Positions 1-8,636 of a stretch of 64,000 nt of DNA are shown here, in pieces. Numbering within the stretch: the stretch's first letter is position 1; each line of letters starts with the position of its first letter. The DNA comes from Candidatus Obscuribacterales bacterium (GTDB lineage: Bacteria > Cyanobacteriota > Vampirovibrionia > Obscuribacterales > Obscuribacteraceae), in assembly GCA_019746975.1 (NCBI GenBank), contig JAIERK010000084.1, positions 1 through 64,000 on the forward strand. The letters run 5' to 3'. Below the pieces are notes generated by a model. The model was not told where the DNA came from, did no database searches, and worked only from the letters and a program-made list of their open reading frames with translations. The position numbers were made by a program, and so were the translations under genes.

Positions 1-1
1 C

Positions 2-946
2 GACCTCAAAGATCCTGAGTCAAGTGCCTTTCCTCTGCCTATTGCCTACGAGAAGGCAATAGAGCAGCAACAAACTTTGTCGGCAATTAGATATCCTTCG
101 CACTTGGGCGTATACACCACATCACTTTCTCCATTAGCGCAAATCGGCAGCTATCTCAACCCTCTGAAAAAGAGCGATCGTTTTCACTTACTCCACGATT
201 TGGCGCTGGCACCGGGAGACTCGGGTACGGCATTGTTTGACGGCGAATCGGTGGTGGCAATTCATTGCGGCGATACGGCAACGCTGCCAGGTCTGAATCT
301 GCCGACGACCTCAATCCGACTGGCTCTCTCCGTTGACGCATTGATGGCGCTCGATGTACCGGAATCGTCCGGTAATCAACCGCCCAATTTCATCAACCTG
401 ATCCCGGCCATTGCAGCCTTTCTTGCCTGCGGCATCATAACGTTAGGGGTTTTTGCATTCCAATATAAGGATGCCTGGTCCTTCAAGACCGAGCCCAATT
501 TCCTTATCAATGTAGCCTTGGAAAAACCCGCAAAAGATTACAAGTTTGGTGATGAGCTCAGGCTTACGGTAACATCAAGAAATAGCTGCTACATCTACGT
601 CTACTACACCCAAGACGATATAGCGTTACAGCTCCATCCGCCCCCGAAGCTCACGTCAATTACAGCTGAGGCGCGTCGCAACGAATCGTTCGTCATTCAC
701 GGCTACGATCCTGAGCACCCATTCCAAATTGACGACAAGCCCGGAGGCAATTTTCACCTGGTCGCCCTAATTAAGGACATGTCCCTGTTATCAAAAGAGG
801 AAGCCGCAAAAACCAGCGCCGATACATGCCAGATTGCGATCAGCGCGTCCGAGCTGCAAAATCGGCTTCTGCGCCTGAAAAAGGACCATCCCAACGAGGT
901 TTTGTATCAGGCGATTAAACCACCGGTTGCCCAAAGTCCAGGCTAA
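2..946 (+). CDS. Trypsin-like serine protease with membrane helix and DUF4384-like domain (5' partial)
   Basis: The reading frame is open from the first bases of the window, so the start lies upstream. The visible part begins inside the protease fold. A GDSG motif (bases 215-226, serine codon at 221) within 'APGDSGTALFDG' matches the nucleophile loop of trypsin-like peptidases. The catalytic His and Asp must lie upstream and are not visible. A hydrophobic segment at about bases 390-470 is one transmembrane helix. Beyond it, bases about 520-790 encode a DUF4384-like domain (pattern 'F..GDELRLTVTS...CYIYVYY'), which is usually found in extracytoplasmic or kinase-associated proteins. The next gene downstream carries the same domain type, so the two may work together. 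The protease call rests on the GDSG loop; the substrate is unknown. Confidence 0.7.
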   Translation, partial: DLKDPESSAFPLPIAYEKAIEQQQTLSAIRYPSHLGVYTTSLSPLAQIGSYLNPLKKSDRFHLLHDLALAPGDSGTALFDGESVVAIHCGDTATLPGLNLPTTSIRLALSVDALMALDVPESSGNQPPNFINLIPAIAAFLACGIITLGVFAFQYKDAWSFKTEPNFLINVALEKPAKDYKFGDELRLTVTSRNSCYIYVYYTQDDIALQLHPPPKLTSITAEARRNESFVIHGYDPEHPFQIDDKPGGNFHLVALIKDMSLLSKEEAAKTSADTCQIAISASELQNRLLRLKKDHPNEVLYQAIKPPVAQSPG

Positions 947-1049
947 AAAATTTTTTTTGATCCCGCCTAATAATTTTCGGCGGACGGTAACACGAATATA
1001 GAAGGGCGTCGAGTTAACCACAGAATCTATGAAAGAGAGGCTATTTACC

Positions 1050-2165
1050 ATGAAGACGAAGCGAGCAAGTTTACTGCTATCAACCATGTTGGTCGCTTCC
1101 TGTTTTGCAATCCCAGCCTATGCTGACGATGCCGACCAAACCAAGGCAGACGAATCCCAAAAGTCAGAAGCCACGGCGACAGAAAAGCCTAATCTCCAGC
1201 CTCCGGAAGAGCCCAAAGCAGAAGATCTGAAGAATAGTACCGGTCGCGGTATTTTCGTCGGTACCGTAAAGTCGAAAGCCACGACAGCCGACAACAAGAA
1301 TGACAAGCTCCCTGAAGTTAAGCCGGCGGCAAACATGGGCGGAAGTCACTCCTATGGTGGCACCTTGATAGAGAATTCCACAAAGACCTTGATTCAGCCC
1401 AAGCAAATTCAACCGAAGAAAGTCCAACCTAAACAAGCCAAGATTGAACCAGCCGCCAAAACAGTGGTGATTCAAAAGTCGTCTACCACCCCGTTGCACA
1501 TCAAGAATCACTCGAAGGTCACATTGCCGACAGTGAAAACAGCCAAAAGCCCGGTTGTAAAACCGCACACGACAGTAGCAACGAAAACAACAAAACAACC
1601 CACGGCTACCTTGGTCGAAGGCGATTCAATCGTCACCGCATGGCTTAACAAGACCGGCAATTCGCCCCACTACAAAGACGGAGAAAAGCTACAAGTCAAC
1701 GTATCAGCCAACAAAGATTGCAACCTCATGATCTTCAACTACGACGGCGAGCAGTTAACGCAACTCTATCCCAACAAGTTCCAATCAAGCCCGTTCGTCA
1801 AATCAGGTCAGACAATTGCAGTGGGCGGCGAAGGATTCAAATTCGATTTCATCGCAGCCAACGGCGGAGATAAGGCTTCACACGAAAAAATATTCGTCTA
1901 TGCCTACCCTGTTGATAGCGATTCCGCACCGATCTCGGTTGCGATGAAGCCGGTCGAAGACAGCCCCTTCCGCGCAGCCAACATGAGTTTGGAAGAGTAC
2001 CGTTCGATGGTCAACAGCTCTTCAGTATTTTTCGGAAGAAAGGTGAAAGTAGCGAAGAAGAGTGAAGGCGAAGTAGGAGAAGTACAGCTCGCTAATTTCG
2101 AAGACGCTCAGTCCGCCGCACCTAACAAGATCGAACTCTCGCTCGTAGTTGACGGCACCAAGTAA
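1050..2165 (+). CDS. Exported Lys/Pro/Thr-rich protein with C-terminal DUF4384-like domain
   Basis: This is a 371-residue protein. I chose the ATG at 1050 because GAGAGG lies nine bases upstream; an in-frame ATG at 1029 is possible but has no such site. The N-terminus is a signal peptide (KTKRAS, then a hydrophobic run ending AIPAYA). Residues of about 25-190 are low-complexity, rich in K, P, Q and T, with short repeats of the type IQPKQ/VQPKQ, and probably form a flexible periplasmic spacer. The C-terminal third (about 195-310) resembles DUF4384: 'KDGEKLQVNVSANKDCNL' followed by 'LTQLYPN'. The preceding protease-like gene carries a related domain 103 bases upstream, which suggests a shared operon. 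No catalytic motif is visible, so a binding or scaffolding role is inference. Confidence 0.7.
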   Translation: MKTKRASLLLSTMLVASCFAIPAYADDADQTKADESQKSEATATEKPNLQPPEEPKAEDLKNSTGRGIFVGTVKSKATTADNKNDKLPEVKPAANMGGSHSYGGTLIENSTKTLIQPKQIQPKKVQPKQAKIEPAAKTVVIQKSSTTPLHIKNHSKVTLPTVKTAKSPVVKPHTTVATKTTKQPTATLVEGDSIVTAWLNKTGNSPHYKDGEKLQVNVSANKDCNLMIFNYDGEQLTQLYPNKFQSSPFVKSGQTIAVGGEGFKFDFIAANGGDKASHEKIFVYAYPVDSDSAPISVAMKPVEDSPFRAANMSLEEYRSMVNSSSVFFGRKVKVAKKSEGEVGEVQLANFEDAQSAAPNKIELSLVVDGTK

Positions 2166-2185
2166 AAGTATTTGCACGACACAGG

Positions 2186-2211
2186 AAAGCCAGGCAGAAG
2201 CCTGGCTTTTT
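2186..2211 (+). terminator. Rho-independent terminator
   Basis: A perfect 10-bp stem (AAAGCCAGGC / GCCTGGCTTT) with a four-base AGAA loop, followed directly by T residues, lies 20 bases after the stop of the upstream gene. It separates that gene from the aminopeptidase gene. Confidence 0.85.
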
Positions 2212-2271
2212 GTTCTTGGAATAGAATTGTATTAAACTCACGAATTCCGATGGCATAAACAAAACTCATAG

Positions 2272-5052
2272 ATGGATAGACAACAGCTATTATCGAGACT
2301 GTCACTCTTACTGCTTGTATGCGGCATCAACTGTTGTATGTTACCCGCATACTGTCAGAGTAACCCCACTTCTGGCGCAGAGCCTGTTGACATGCAGTAT
2401 GCACCCGATAGAAATGTCGAGATAAAACAGCTTGCTCTCGATGTCACTCCCGATTTCGAAAAACGAACCGTGAGCGGCTCGGCTACATTTACGTTTGCAC
2501 CTATAGGAAAGCCACTTCAGGAGTTAACTCTCGACGGGATAGACCTTACTGTCCATGATATTAAATCAAGCATTCCACTCAATGGATTCGATGTAACCGA
2601 CGAGAAAATCGTCATCACATTCAAATCTCCAATTGAAGTAGGTCACGAAAACAAAGTTGTAGTGCGCTATTCCGCAACTCCACAATATGGTCTCTACTTC
2701 CGCGCACCATCTAACGGATACACCAAGGAAGACATGCATGTCTTTTCCCAAGGAGAAATGATAGAGGCAAGACACTGGTTCCCCTGTCATGACTATCCAA
2801 ATTCGAAGTTCAAGACCGATGTGACTTGCCATGTGCCTACCGGTATGGCAGTACTTTCAAACGGCAAAATGGTCTCTCAAAAGCAAGATGCAGAAGGGCT
2901 CACCGAGATTAAATGGTCGCAGGATAAGCCGCACGTCAACTACTTGATCAGTCTGGTGGCAGGAAATTTTTCGCATTTGACGGACCAATCCACGAGTGTT
3001 CCACTTTCTTTCTACACATTACCAAGCGACGAGAAGTACGCCCAATCAGCGTTTGCACCGACACCTAAAGCGTTGAGTTTTTTCGAGAAAGAGATTGGTG
3101 TGCCGTATCCCTGGGTGCAATACGGTCAGGTAGTGGTTCATGGTTTCACTCAGACCGGAATGGAGAACACGACTCTTACTACTTTGAATGAGTCAGTTCT
3201 TTACCCTGAAGACACCGAATCCATTTATGCATATGGAGGAGTTTACAACGATCTGGGCTACATGAGTGAAGTGCTTGTCTCTCACGAACTTGCTCATCAG
3301 TGGTTCGGAGACCTGGTCACTTGTAGAGACTGGTCCCATGCCTGGCTGAATGAAGGTTTCGCTACCTACTATTCGATTCTATTCGCCGGCAATCAGCACG
3401 GAAAAGACGAGATGCTGTACTGCCTCTATGGCGACCTACAACGGATCCAGAGTTCGAGCTCGGATCAGCGACCAATTGCCAACAAGCGTTACGCAGAACC
3501 AGTCGAACAGTTCTCCTATAACCGGGCATACGCAAAAGCATCGTGGGTGGTTCATATGCTGCGGTCGCAGCTTGGGGAAGAACTCTTTCGTCGCTGCGTC
3601 AAAACGTATCTGGAAAAGCACAAGTATCAAACTGTTGTAACCCAAGACCTGATCTCGATTGTCGAAGATCTCTCCGGCAGATCATTCGATCGATTTTTCG
3701 ACCAGTGGATTTTCAGTTCGCCGATTCCGGAACTGGCAGTTAACTACGAGTGGGATGAAAGCGAAAAACTGGCAAAGGTCAGTATAAGTCAGCAGCAAAA
3801 ATCCGGAGACAAAATCGCCAAGATGCGATTCCCCCTAAAGCTTCGATTCAAGACAAAGTCCGGCATATTAGATAAGGATGTAGAGATACGCGAAATCGAA
3901 GAAGATTTCTATGTCAGTCTCGAGAGCGCACCATATATAGTTCGCATCGATCCGGAGTTCAACTTGCTCGCCAGTATAATTTTCAAACCTTCCACCACAA
4001 TGCTCTATTCGCAACTTGCCGACAAGGATGATTCTGTCGGACGATTACTGGCCGCAGAACAGCTTAGCGGTCGTGCGGACGAAACCACGATTGAAAAACT
4101 AAAGCTCTGTCTTGCTGGTGACAGCTTCTATGGCGTGCGAGCCAAGGCCGCGGATACACTTAAGAACATTCACAACGAAGAGGCTCTTGATGCGTTAATC
4201 GCTTCTACAAATCAATCCGATGCGAGGGCTCGATTAGCTGTTGTCAAAAACATTGGCGGTTTTTTCAATCCCAAAGCAATGCTCGCCTTGATGACTTGTT
4301 TAAAAACAGAGAAGAACTCAGCAATACAATGCGCCATTCTCACTGGTTTAAGCGCCTACAACGATCCACAGGTTAAACAAAGCTTCCTGGAATACCTTCA
4401 AAAGAAGTCTTATCAGAATCGCCTGGCTGAAGCAGCAATCTCGGCGATGAAGCGACAAGAAGATCCGGCCTTCGCGCAACCGATTAAGGAGATGTTGATC
4501 AAGCAAGGTGCTGACGCAACCAGCCGGACAATCAACGCATCGCTGGATGCCATCGCTTTCCTCTCTCGCCACGAGAAAAAGAAAAAGGACGTCCGCGACT
4601 TTATAGCCACGTACCTCACACACAGCCGTACCCAAGTACAATGTGGTGCTATTCAAGCGCTTGGCACACTCGAAGACGCAAGCGCCATACCACTGTTGGA
4701 AACATTCGCCTGTTCCTCGACCAAGAATCCTCAGCAGAAGGACGCGCAGCGCGCGATTAGTTCTCTCCGCTCAATAAATGTTCCAAGCGACAATCTCAAA
4801 GACCTGCGCACTCAACTGCTCGATCTACAAAAGTCGCAGCGAGACCTGAAGAAAGAAGTGGACGACCTGCGGAAACGGTTTAAGATCACCGAGCCCGAAA
4901 AAGGCTCAACGAGGGCAACGAAGCAAGCACCTGACGAAGACAAGAAATCCAACCACACCGTCATTCGTCGAAAAACGGAGTCAAATCCGCAGGACAAGAA
5001 AAGCTCGGAGCATACAGCAGTTCATGGTCGAATAAAGACAGGTGAACATTAG
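2272..5052 (+). CDS. M1 family zinc aminopeptidase with C-terminal HEAT-like repeats and coiled coil
   Basis: This 926-residue protein removes N-terminal amino acids from peptides. A signal peptide (residues about 1-29, ending in AYCQ) indicates export. The M1 core is clear: a substrate-binding GMEN motif at 296-299, the zinc motif HELAH at 338-342, and the third ligand E361 in 'WLNEGFATYY'. Residues of about 570-820 form helical HEAT-like repeats (for example 'AKAADTLKNIHNEEALDALI' near residue 625), as in M1 enzymes with a repeat C-terminal domain. A coiled coil of about residues 840-875 and a charged tail follow. It has its own transcription unit after the terminator at 2186. The family assignment is firm; cell location is inferred from the signal peptide. 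Confidence 0.93.
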   Translation: MDRQQLLSRLSLLLLVCGINCCMLPAYCQSNPTSGAEPVDMQYAPDRNVEIKQLALDVTPDFEKRTVSGSATFTFAPIGKPLQELTLDGIDLTVHDIKSSIPLNGFDVTDEKIVITFKSPIEVGHENKVVVRYSATPQYGLYFRAPSNGYTKEDMHVFSQGEMIEARHWFPCHDYPNSKFKTDVTCHVPTGMAVLSNGKMVSQKQDAEGLTEIKWSQDKPHVNYLISLVAGNFSHLTDQSTSVPLSFYTLPSDEKYAQSAFAPTPKALSFFEKEIGVPYPWVQYGQVVVHGFTQTGMENTTLTTLNESVLYPEDTESIYAYGGVYNDLGYMSEVLVSHELAHQWFGDLVTCRDWSHAWLNEGFATYYSILFAGNQHGKDEMLYCLYGDLQRIQSSSSDQRPIANKRYAEPVEQFSYNRAYAKASWVVHMLRSQLGEELFRRCVKTYLEKHKYQTVVTQDLISIVEDLSGRSFDRFFDQWIFSSPIPELAVNYEWDESEKLAKVSISQQQKSGDKIAKMRFPLKLRFKTKSGILDKDVEIREIEEDFYVSLESAPYIVRIDPEFNLLASIIFKPSTTMLYSQLADKDDSVGRLLAAEQLSGRADETTIEKLKLCLAGDSFYGVRAKAADTLKNIHNEEALDALIASTNQSDARARLAVVKNIGGFFNPKAMLALMTCLKTEKNSAIQCAILTGLSAYNDPQVKQSFLEYLQKKSYQNRLAEAAISAMKRQEDPAFAQPIKEMLIKQGADATSRTINASLDAIAFLSRHEKKKKDVRDFIATYLTHSRTQVQCGAIQALGTLEDASAIPLLETFACSSTKNPQQKDAQRAISSLRSINVPSDNLKDLRTQLLDLQKSQRDLKKEVDDLRKRFKITEPEKGSTRATKQAPDEDKKSNHTVIRRKTESNPQDKKSSEHTAVHGRIKTGEH

Positions 5053-5055
5053 GCG

Positions 5056-5199
5056 TTAACCAGCCGGTAAGACATCGGAAAACACTTTCGACAAGTAGCT
5101 AGTCGCAAGAAGCAGAACTATACAGCCCAAGATGGCAAATATGAGGATAGACCCAAGCATCCGTTTCATATATGCGTCTTTCTTGTCTTCGAGACTCAT
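5056..5199 (-). CDS. Small single-pass membrane protein (47 aa)
   Basis: This reading frame starts MSLEDKKDAYMKRMLGSI, continues with a strongly hydrophobic segment (about residues 15-33, ILIFAILGCIVLLLATSYL) and ends in DVLPAG. The charged N-terminus followed by one transmembrane helix is the typical layout of a small inner-membrane protein. GAGG lies eight bases before the ATG. It is convergent with the aminopeptidase gene and four bases from its stop. No family is recognised and the function is unknown. It is below the length that standard gene callers usually keep. Confidence 0.6.
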   Translation of the reverse strand: MSLEDKKDAYMKRMLGSILIFAILGCIVLLLATSYLSKVFSDVLPAG

Positions 5200-5271
5200 G
5201 ATAGCGCCCTCACATCGGCATTATGGTTATACCCGGGGGCCGGAAGTTGCCTACATGCCAGAAATCTCCGC

Positions 5272-5353
5272 GTTAACCGAGATCGCTTCAAGATCTGCGC
5301 CCTTGACGAACACTCGATGTTTTCCAAAGGTCCGTTAATCAACATCGCTTTGC
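5272..5353. repeat. Two degenerate palindrome copies in a ~63-bp tandem array
   Basis: Degenerate versions of the palindrome at 5393 occur at 5272 (GTTAACCGAGATCGCTT) and 5334 (GTTAATCAACATCGCTT). With the intact copy's core at 5398, the spacings are 62 and 64 bases. The intervening sequence also matches in part (GAACACTCGATGTTTTCCA versus GAACGCTTGATGTGTTCCA), so this is an eroded tandem repeat. The 353 bases between the genes at 5199 and 5553 hold this array and no convincing gene. Confidence 0.6.
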
Positions 5354-5392
5354 GTTCCGATGCCGCATTACGAACGCTTGATGTGTTCCACC

Positions 5393-5422
5393 TGCGCGTT
5401 AACCGATATCGCTTAACGCGCA
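5393..5422. repeat. Intergenic palindrome, intact copy 1
   Basis: The core GTTAACCGATATCGCTTAAC is flanked by complementary arms TGCGC and GCGCA, giving a 30-base near-perfect inverted repeat with one C:C mismatch. It belongs to the family also found at 17270, 38930, 49180, 49367 and 54972. Confidence 0.85.
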
Positions 5423-5552
5423 AACGCAGACCACCACCCCAATACAGGATCAGGGTTATCCCTCATTCGAGAACGCGGTACTTTCCAGATACTTTGCCTC
5501 GCGCCTAATGTACTGTGAGGGAGTCAAAACCACGAGGTCCAAGGAGGCAAAC

Positions 5553-5759
5553 ATGATGTCCCCGAATCCGTTGGCAATTACCGTATCTCAAATTCGAAGG
5601 GGCGCAAGCGTCAGTTTCGAAACCAGCCTCCAACAATTGGAAGCGAGAGATCAGCAATCCGTGAGAAATGACTTGAAAGTCTTCGCTCTAATAAAAGAAG
5701 AAGACGACGATGACATCACCGCCGTCTCCGATACTGGTTACATTCTGGTCAACGATTAG
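5553..5759 (+). CDS. Small hypothetical acidic protein (68 aa)
   Basis: A strong ribosome-binding site (AAGGAGG at 5541-5547) lies six bases before the ATG at 5553, which fixes this start over an upstream alternative at 5508. The protein has a variable N-terminus, a central part 'ETSLQQLEARDQQSVRND', then an acidic cluster (EEDDDD) and the ending YILVND. There is no signal peptide or membrane helix, so it should be cytosolic. Its stop overlaps the stop of the convergent superoxide dismutase gene by three bases. No family is recognised. Confidence 0.65.
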   Translation: MMSPNPLAITVSQIRRGASVSFETSLQQLEARDQQSVRNDLKVFALIKEEDDDDITAVSDTGYILVND

Positions 5760-6553
5760 TTAGTCGACTCACCGCCGCCAGGATGCTTGCTGGCGACTGA
5801 AAGTCGCTTCTCGACGACGTCCCAATTCATATTGTTGATAAAGGCTTCGAGATATTTCGCTCTGTCAGTGCCATAGTCGATCATGTAGGCATGTTCGTAA
5901 ACATCAAGCACTACCAGCGGTACTATGTTAGCTGGTGATGCAAGGTTGTGCAGGTCGAGTGCATAGGCATCCACATAACCGGCTCTCGTGTTGTAGCCGA
6001 CAATGACCCAGCCGCGAGCGCTCTTGCCGGCAGCTTTCAGGAAATCCATGAACTTGCCTGTCGATCCCCATTGCTCTTCGATAGCGGATTTCATACTACC
6101 TTTGGGCTCGCCGCCTTTGCCGCCGAGGTTGCCGAAATAGTATTCGTGATAAACCACACCGTTGTGTGCGAAGCTCTGCTCGATCAAAAGTTCTCTAAGC
6201 GCCGAATAAGTGGCGTTAGCGGTCGAAAGATCGACCGTCTTCAGTGCCTCATGAATGGCATTGGACTTGGCCACATAACCGGCATACAGGCCGAGATGCT
6301 GTTTGATCTGCCCGGCGCTGAAGCCGTCCATGGTGCCAGCAAGCGCATTGAAGTCCTTCGCCTTATAGGCGCCCGCCACAGCAGCTGCTGCTGCGGGCGC
6401 GGCAGCCGATTCTTTGGCTTCGGCTTGTGAGCCGTGCACAGCCATCCCAGTCGCAGCAGCCATTGCTCCCATCAAGAGGACCTCTCGCCGCGTGACGATG
6501 CCTTCGTTGGTTACTTCATAGTTGCCAACAAGATCCCTTTTCTTCGAACTCAT
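5756..6553 (-). CDS. Exported Fe/Mn-type superoxide dismutase (divergent)
   Basis: The ATG at 6553 (AGGAG seven bases upstream) gives 265 residues. An N-terminal twin-arginine-like signal (TRREVLLMG then an Ala-rich run) suggests Tat export, unusual for this enzyme family. The C-terminal half matches Fe/Mn superoxide dismutases: 'VVYHEYYFGNL' holds the second metal His, and 'LDVYEHAYMIDYG' holds the Asp and third His. The first ligand region reads 'QHLGLYAGYV'; compared with the usual 'HH.KHH..YV' the His is one residue closer to the Tyr-Val and the second His pair is missing. Three ligands look intact and the first is shifted. Superoxide dismutation is therefore likely but not certain. Confidence 0.82.
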   Translation of the reverse strand: MSSKKRDLVGNYEVTNEGIVTRREVLLMGAMAAATGMAVHGSQAEAKESAAAPAAAAAVAGAYKAKDFNALAGTMDGFSAGQIKQHLGLYAGYVAKSNAIHEALKTVDLSTANATYSALRELLIEQSFAHNGVVYHEYYFGNLGGKGGEPKGSMKSAIEEQWGSTGKFMDFLKAAGKSARGWVIVGYNTRAGYVDAYALDLHNLASPANIVPLVVLDVYEHAYMIDYGTDRAKYLEAFINNMNWDVVEKRLSVASKHPGGGESTN

Positions 6554-6755
6554 ATCTACTCTCCTCTCATCTGCCAACCGAATGCGCGCCAGAAGTCTTT
6601 TGCAGGTTACTAAATAAAAAAATCGCGCGCACGCCCTTTTCTTGTGGCGTAAAGGTTATCTTTAACAGAGGTCCAGCTTAACACATCCTCTGACTTCAAG
6701 TCGGGTACCGTTGTCAATGGACAGGCGATAACAAAAATCACGGAAGAAGCCGATT

Positions 6756-8228
6756 ATGACCAGCACAAGCAAAACCGAGCAGGAAGCACCGCGAGGAAAT
6801 CAGGTGAGACCAAGTGCCAGTTACAGCATGACATTGCGCATCAAAATTCCTAACGAGCCGGGCAGTCTGGGTGCGGTGACGTCTTTGATCGGCAAGGTGG
6901 GCGCCGACATTGGTGCAGTCGACATTGCCGGATTCGAAGGCAACTTCATTATCAGAGATATAACGGTCAAGGTGCGAGACTCGGATCACGGTGACGCACT
7001 CGTTCAAGAGATCAAGACACTTAACAGATTCGAAGTTTTGCATGTGTCCGATCGAACTTTCCTCATGCATCTGGGCGGCAAAATCAGAGTCACCAACAAA
7101 GTACCATTGCAGACTCGCGACGACTTATCGATGGCCTACACACCGGGCGTCGCTCGTGTATGCATGGCTATCCATGATGAACCGGAAAACGTCTATAAGC
7201 TGACGATCAAACGCAACACAGTCGCGGTGGTGACAGACGGCTCGGCCGTTCTGGGGCTCGGCAACATCGGGCCGGAAGCCGCGTTGCCTGTCATGGAAGG
7301 CAAAGCGATGCTATTCAAAGAGTTCGGTAGAGTCGACGCATTCCCCATCTGTCTTGCCACGCAAGACACCGAAGAGATCATCACGGCGGTCAAAGCAATT
7401 GCCCCCGTATTTGGTGGCATCAATCTGGAAGACATTGCTGCGCCCAGATGTTTCGAGGTCGAAGATCGATTGAAGAGAGAGCTCGATATTCCGGTGTTCC
7501 ATGACGATCAACACGGAACTGCGGTCGTCGTGCTCGCAGCGCTGATCAATGCTTTAAAAATCGTCAAGAAGAAGATGGAGGACATCAAGGTAGTTGTCAC
7601 CGGAGTTGGTGCTGCCGGCGTCTCTTGTTCGAAGATTATTCTCTCCGCCGGCGTAGTCAACATCATCGGGTTCGACCGTACGGGCGCGATCTACAAAGGT
7701 CGAAAAGACCACATGAACTTCATGAAGGACTGGTTCGCGGAGCACACCAATCCACAAGGTTTTAAGGGATCGGTCTCGGAAGCGCTCGAAGGCGCCGATC
7801 TGTTCCTGGGTTTGTCGGGACCAGGTACCATTCAAGCGCAAGACCTCAAGAAGATGAATCGCGATCCCATTGTTTTTGCAATGGCCAATCCGACACCGGA
7901 AGTGATGCCCGAAGACGCCGCTCCTTACGTCAGAATAATGGCGACAGGGCGGTCGGACTATCCCAATCAGATCAATAACGTACTCTGTTTCCCGGGAATG
8001 TTCAGAGGCGCGCTGGATGTTCGAGCGACCGACATCAATGAAGAGATGAAGCTTGCCGCCGCGCATGCGATTGCGCGTGTCGTCCAGGACAATGAGTTGA
8101 ATGAAGACTACATCATTCCAGGCGTATTCAATCCGCAGGTCGCGGACAACGTCGCAAAAGCCGTTGCCGAAGCAGCCATAAAGACCGGAGTCGCCCGCAA
8201 AGGCAGCGTGGACGACTTATCACCATAA
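6756..8228 (+). CDS. NAD-dependent malic enzyme with N-terminal ACT domain
   Basis: This 490-residue enzyme oxidatively decarboxylates malate to pyruvate, linking the C4-acid pool to pyruvate. Residues about 23-100 form an ACT domain ('LRIKIPNEPGSLGAVTSLIG'), a regulatory module that commonly binds amino acids. The malic domain follows (YTPGVARVC, then 'VTDGSAVLGLGNIG' and the metal-binding 'HDDQHGT'), then a Rossmann NAD domain ('VVVTGVGAAGVSCSKIIL'). GGAAG lies about nine bases before the ATG at 6756. It is divergent from the superoxide dismutase gene, with about 200 bases of shared upstream DNA. The ACT-malic arrangement is known from many bacterial enzymes, so this call is secure. Confidence 0.93.
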   Translation: MTSTSKTEQEAPRGNQVRPSASYSMTLRIKIPNEPGSLGAVTSLIGKVGADIGAVDIAGFEGNFIIRDITVKVRDSDHGDALVQEIKTLNRFEVLHVSDRTFLMHLGGKIRVTNKVPLQTRDDLSMAYTPGVARVCMAIHDEPENVYKLTIKRNTVAVVTDGSAVLGLGNIGPEAALPVMEGKAMLFKEFGRVDAFPICLATQDTEEIITAVKAIAPVFGGINLEDIAAPRCFEVEDRLKRELDIPVFHDDQHGTAVVVLAALINALKIVKKKMEDIKVVVTGVGAAGVSCSKIILSAGVVNIIGFDRTGAIYKGRKDHMNFMKDWFAEHTNPQGFKGSVSEALEGADLFLGLSGPGTIQAQDLKKMNRDPIVFAMANPTPEVMPEDAAPYVRIMATGRSDYPNQINNVLCFPGMFRGALDVRATDINEEMKLAAAHAIARVVQDNELNEDYIIPGVFNPQVADNVAKAVAEAAIKTGVARKGSVDDLSP

Positions 8229-8344
8229 TTGCTGATATAGTAAATAGAAGCGGGGACAACCCTTGACGAGTTTGGCGACAAAAACTAAGCTGACAGAGGA
8301 GTCCTAATAATTGGATAGGCAAATCGCGGAGGTCAGAGCACCAC

Positions 8345-8632
8345 ATGTCCGATCTTGAAAGAATGCGAAGACGGCGTGAGCAAGAGGCTTTAGCTCGACA
8401 GGACAAAGAACGCGAAGAACGCCGCAAGAAAGAGCAGCGCGAAAGACAGCGTGCTAAAGAGGATCACGAAAGGTTTCGTATCCAGCAGATGGCTGTAGCT
8501 AAGCAAAAAGAGAAGCGTAAAGACGAAGACATGCGCATATACGCAGAGAATAAGAAGTTGATCGATGAGCTCGACGAGAAAAAGGCCGAGCAAGAACAAG
8601 CTGGATTTCGACCGCAACCACAGCAGGAATAA
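8345..8632 (+). CDS. Small highly charged coiled-coil protein (95 aa)
   Basis: Nearly the whole protein is a continuous charged helix of Arg, Lys, Glu and Gln, for example 'RRRREQEALARQDKEREERR', with a short Pro/Gln tail. There is no signal peptide or membrane helix. GGAGG lies about 13 bases before the ATG. It follows the malic enzyme gene by 116 bases on the same strand and its stop faces the reductase gene. A coiled-coil adaptor or nucleic-acid-binding role is possible, but nothing specific supports it. Confidence 0.6.
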   Translation: MSDLERMRRRREQEALARQDKEREERRKKEQRERQRAKEDHERFRIQQMAVAKQKEKRKDEDMRIYAENKKLIDELDEKKAEQEQAGFRPQPQQE

Positions 8633-8636
8633 TTTC

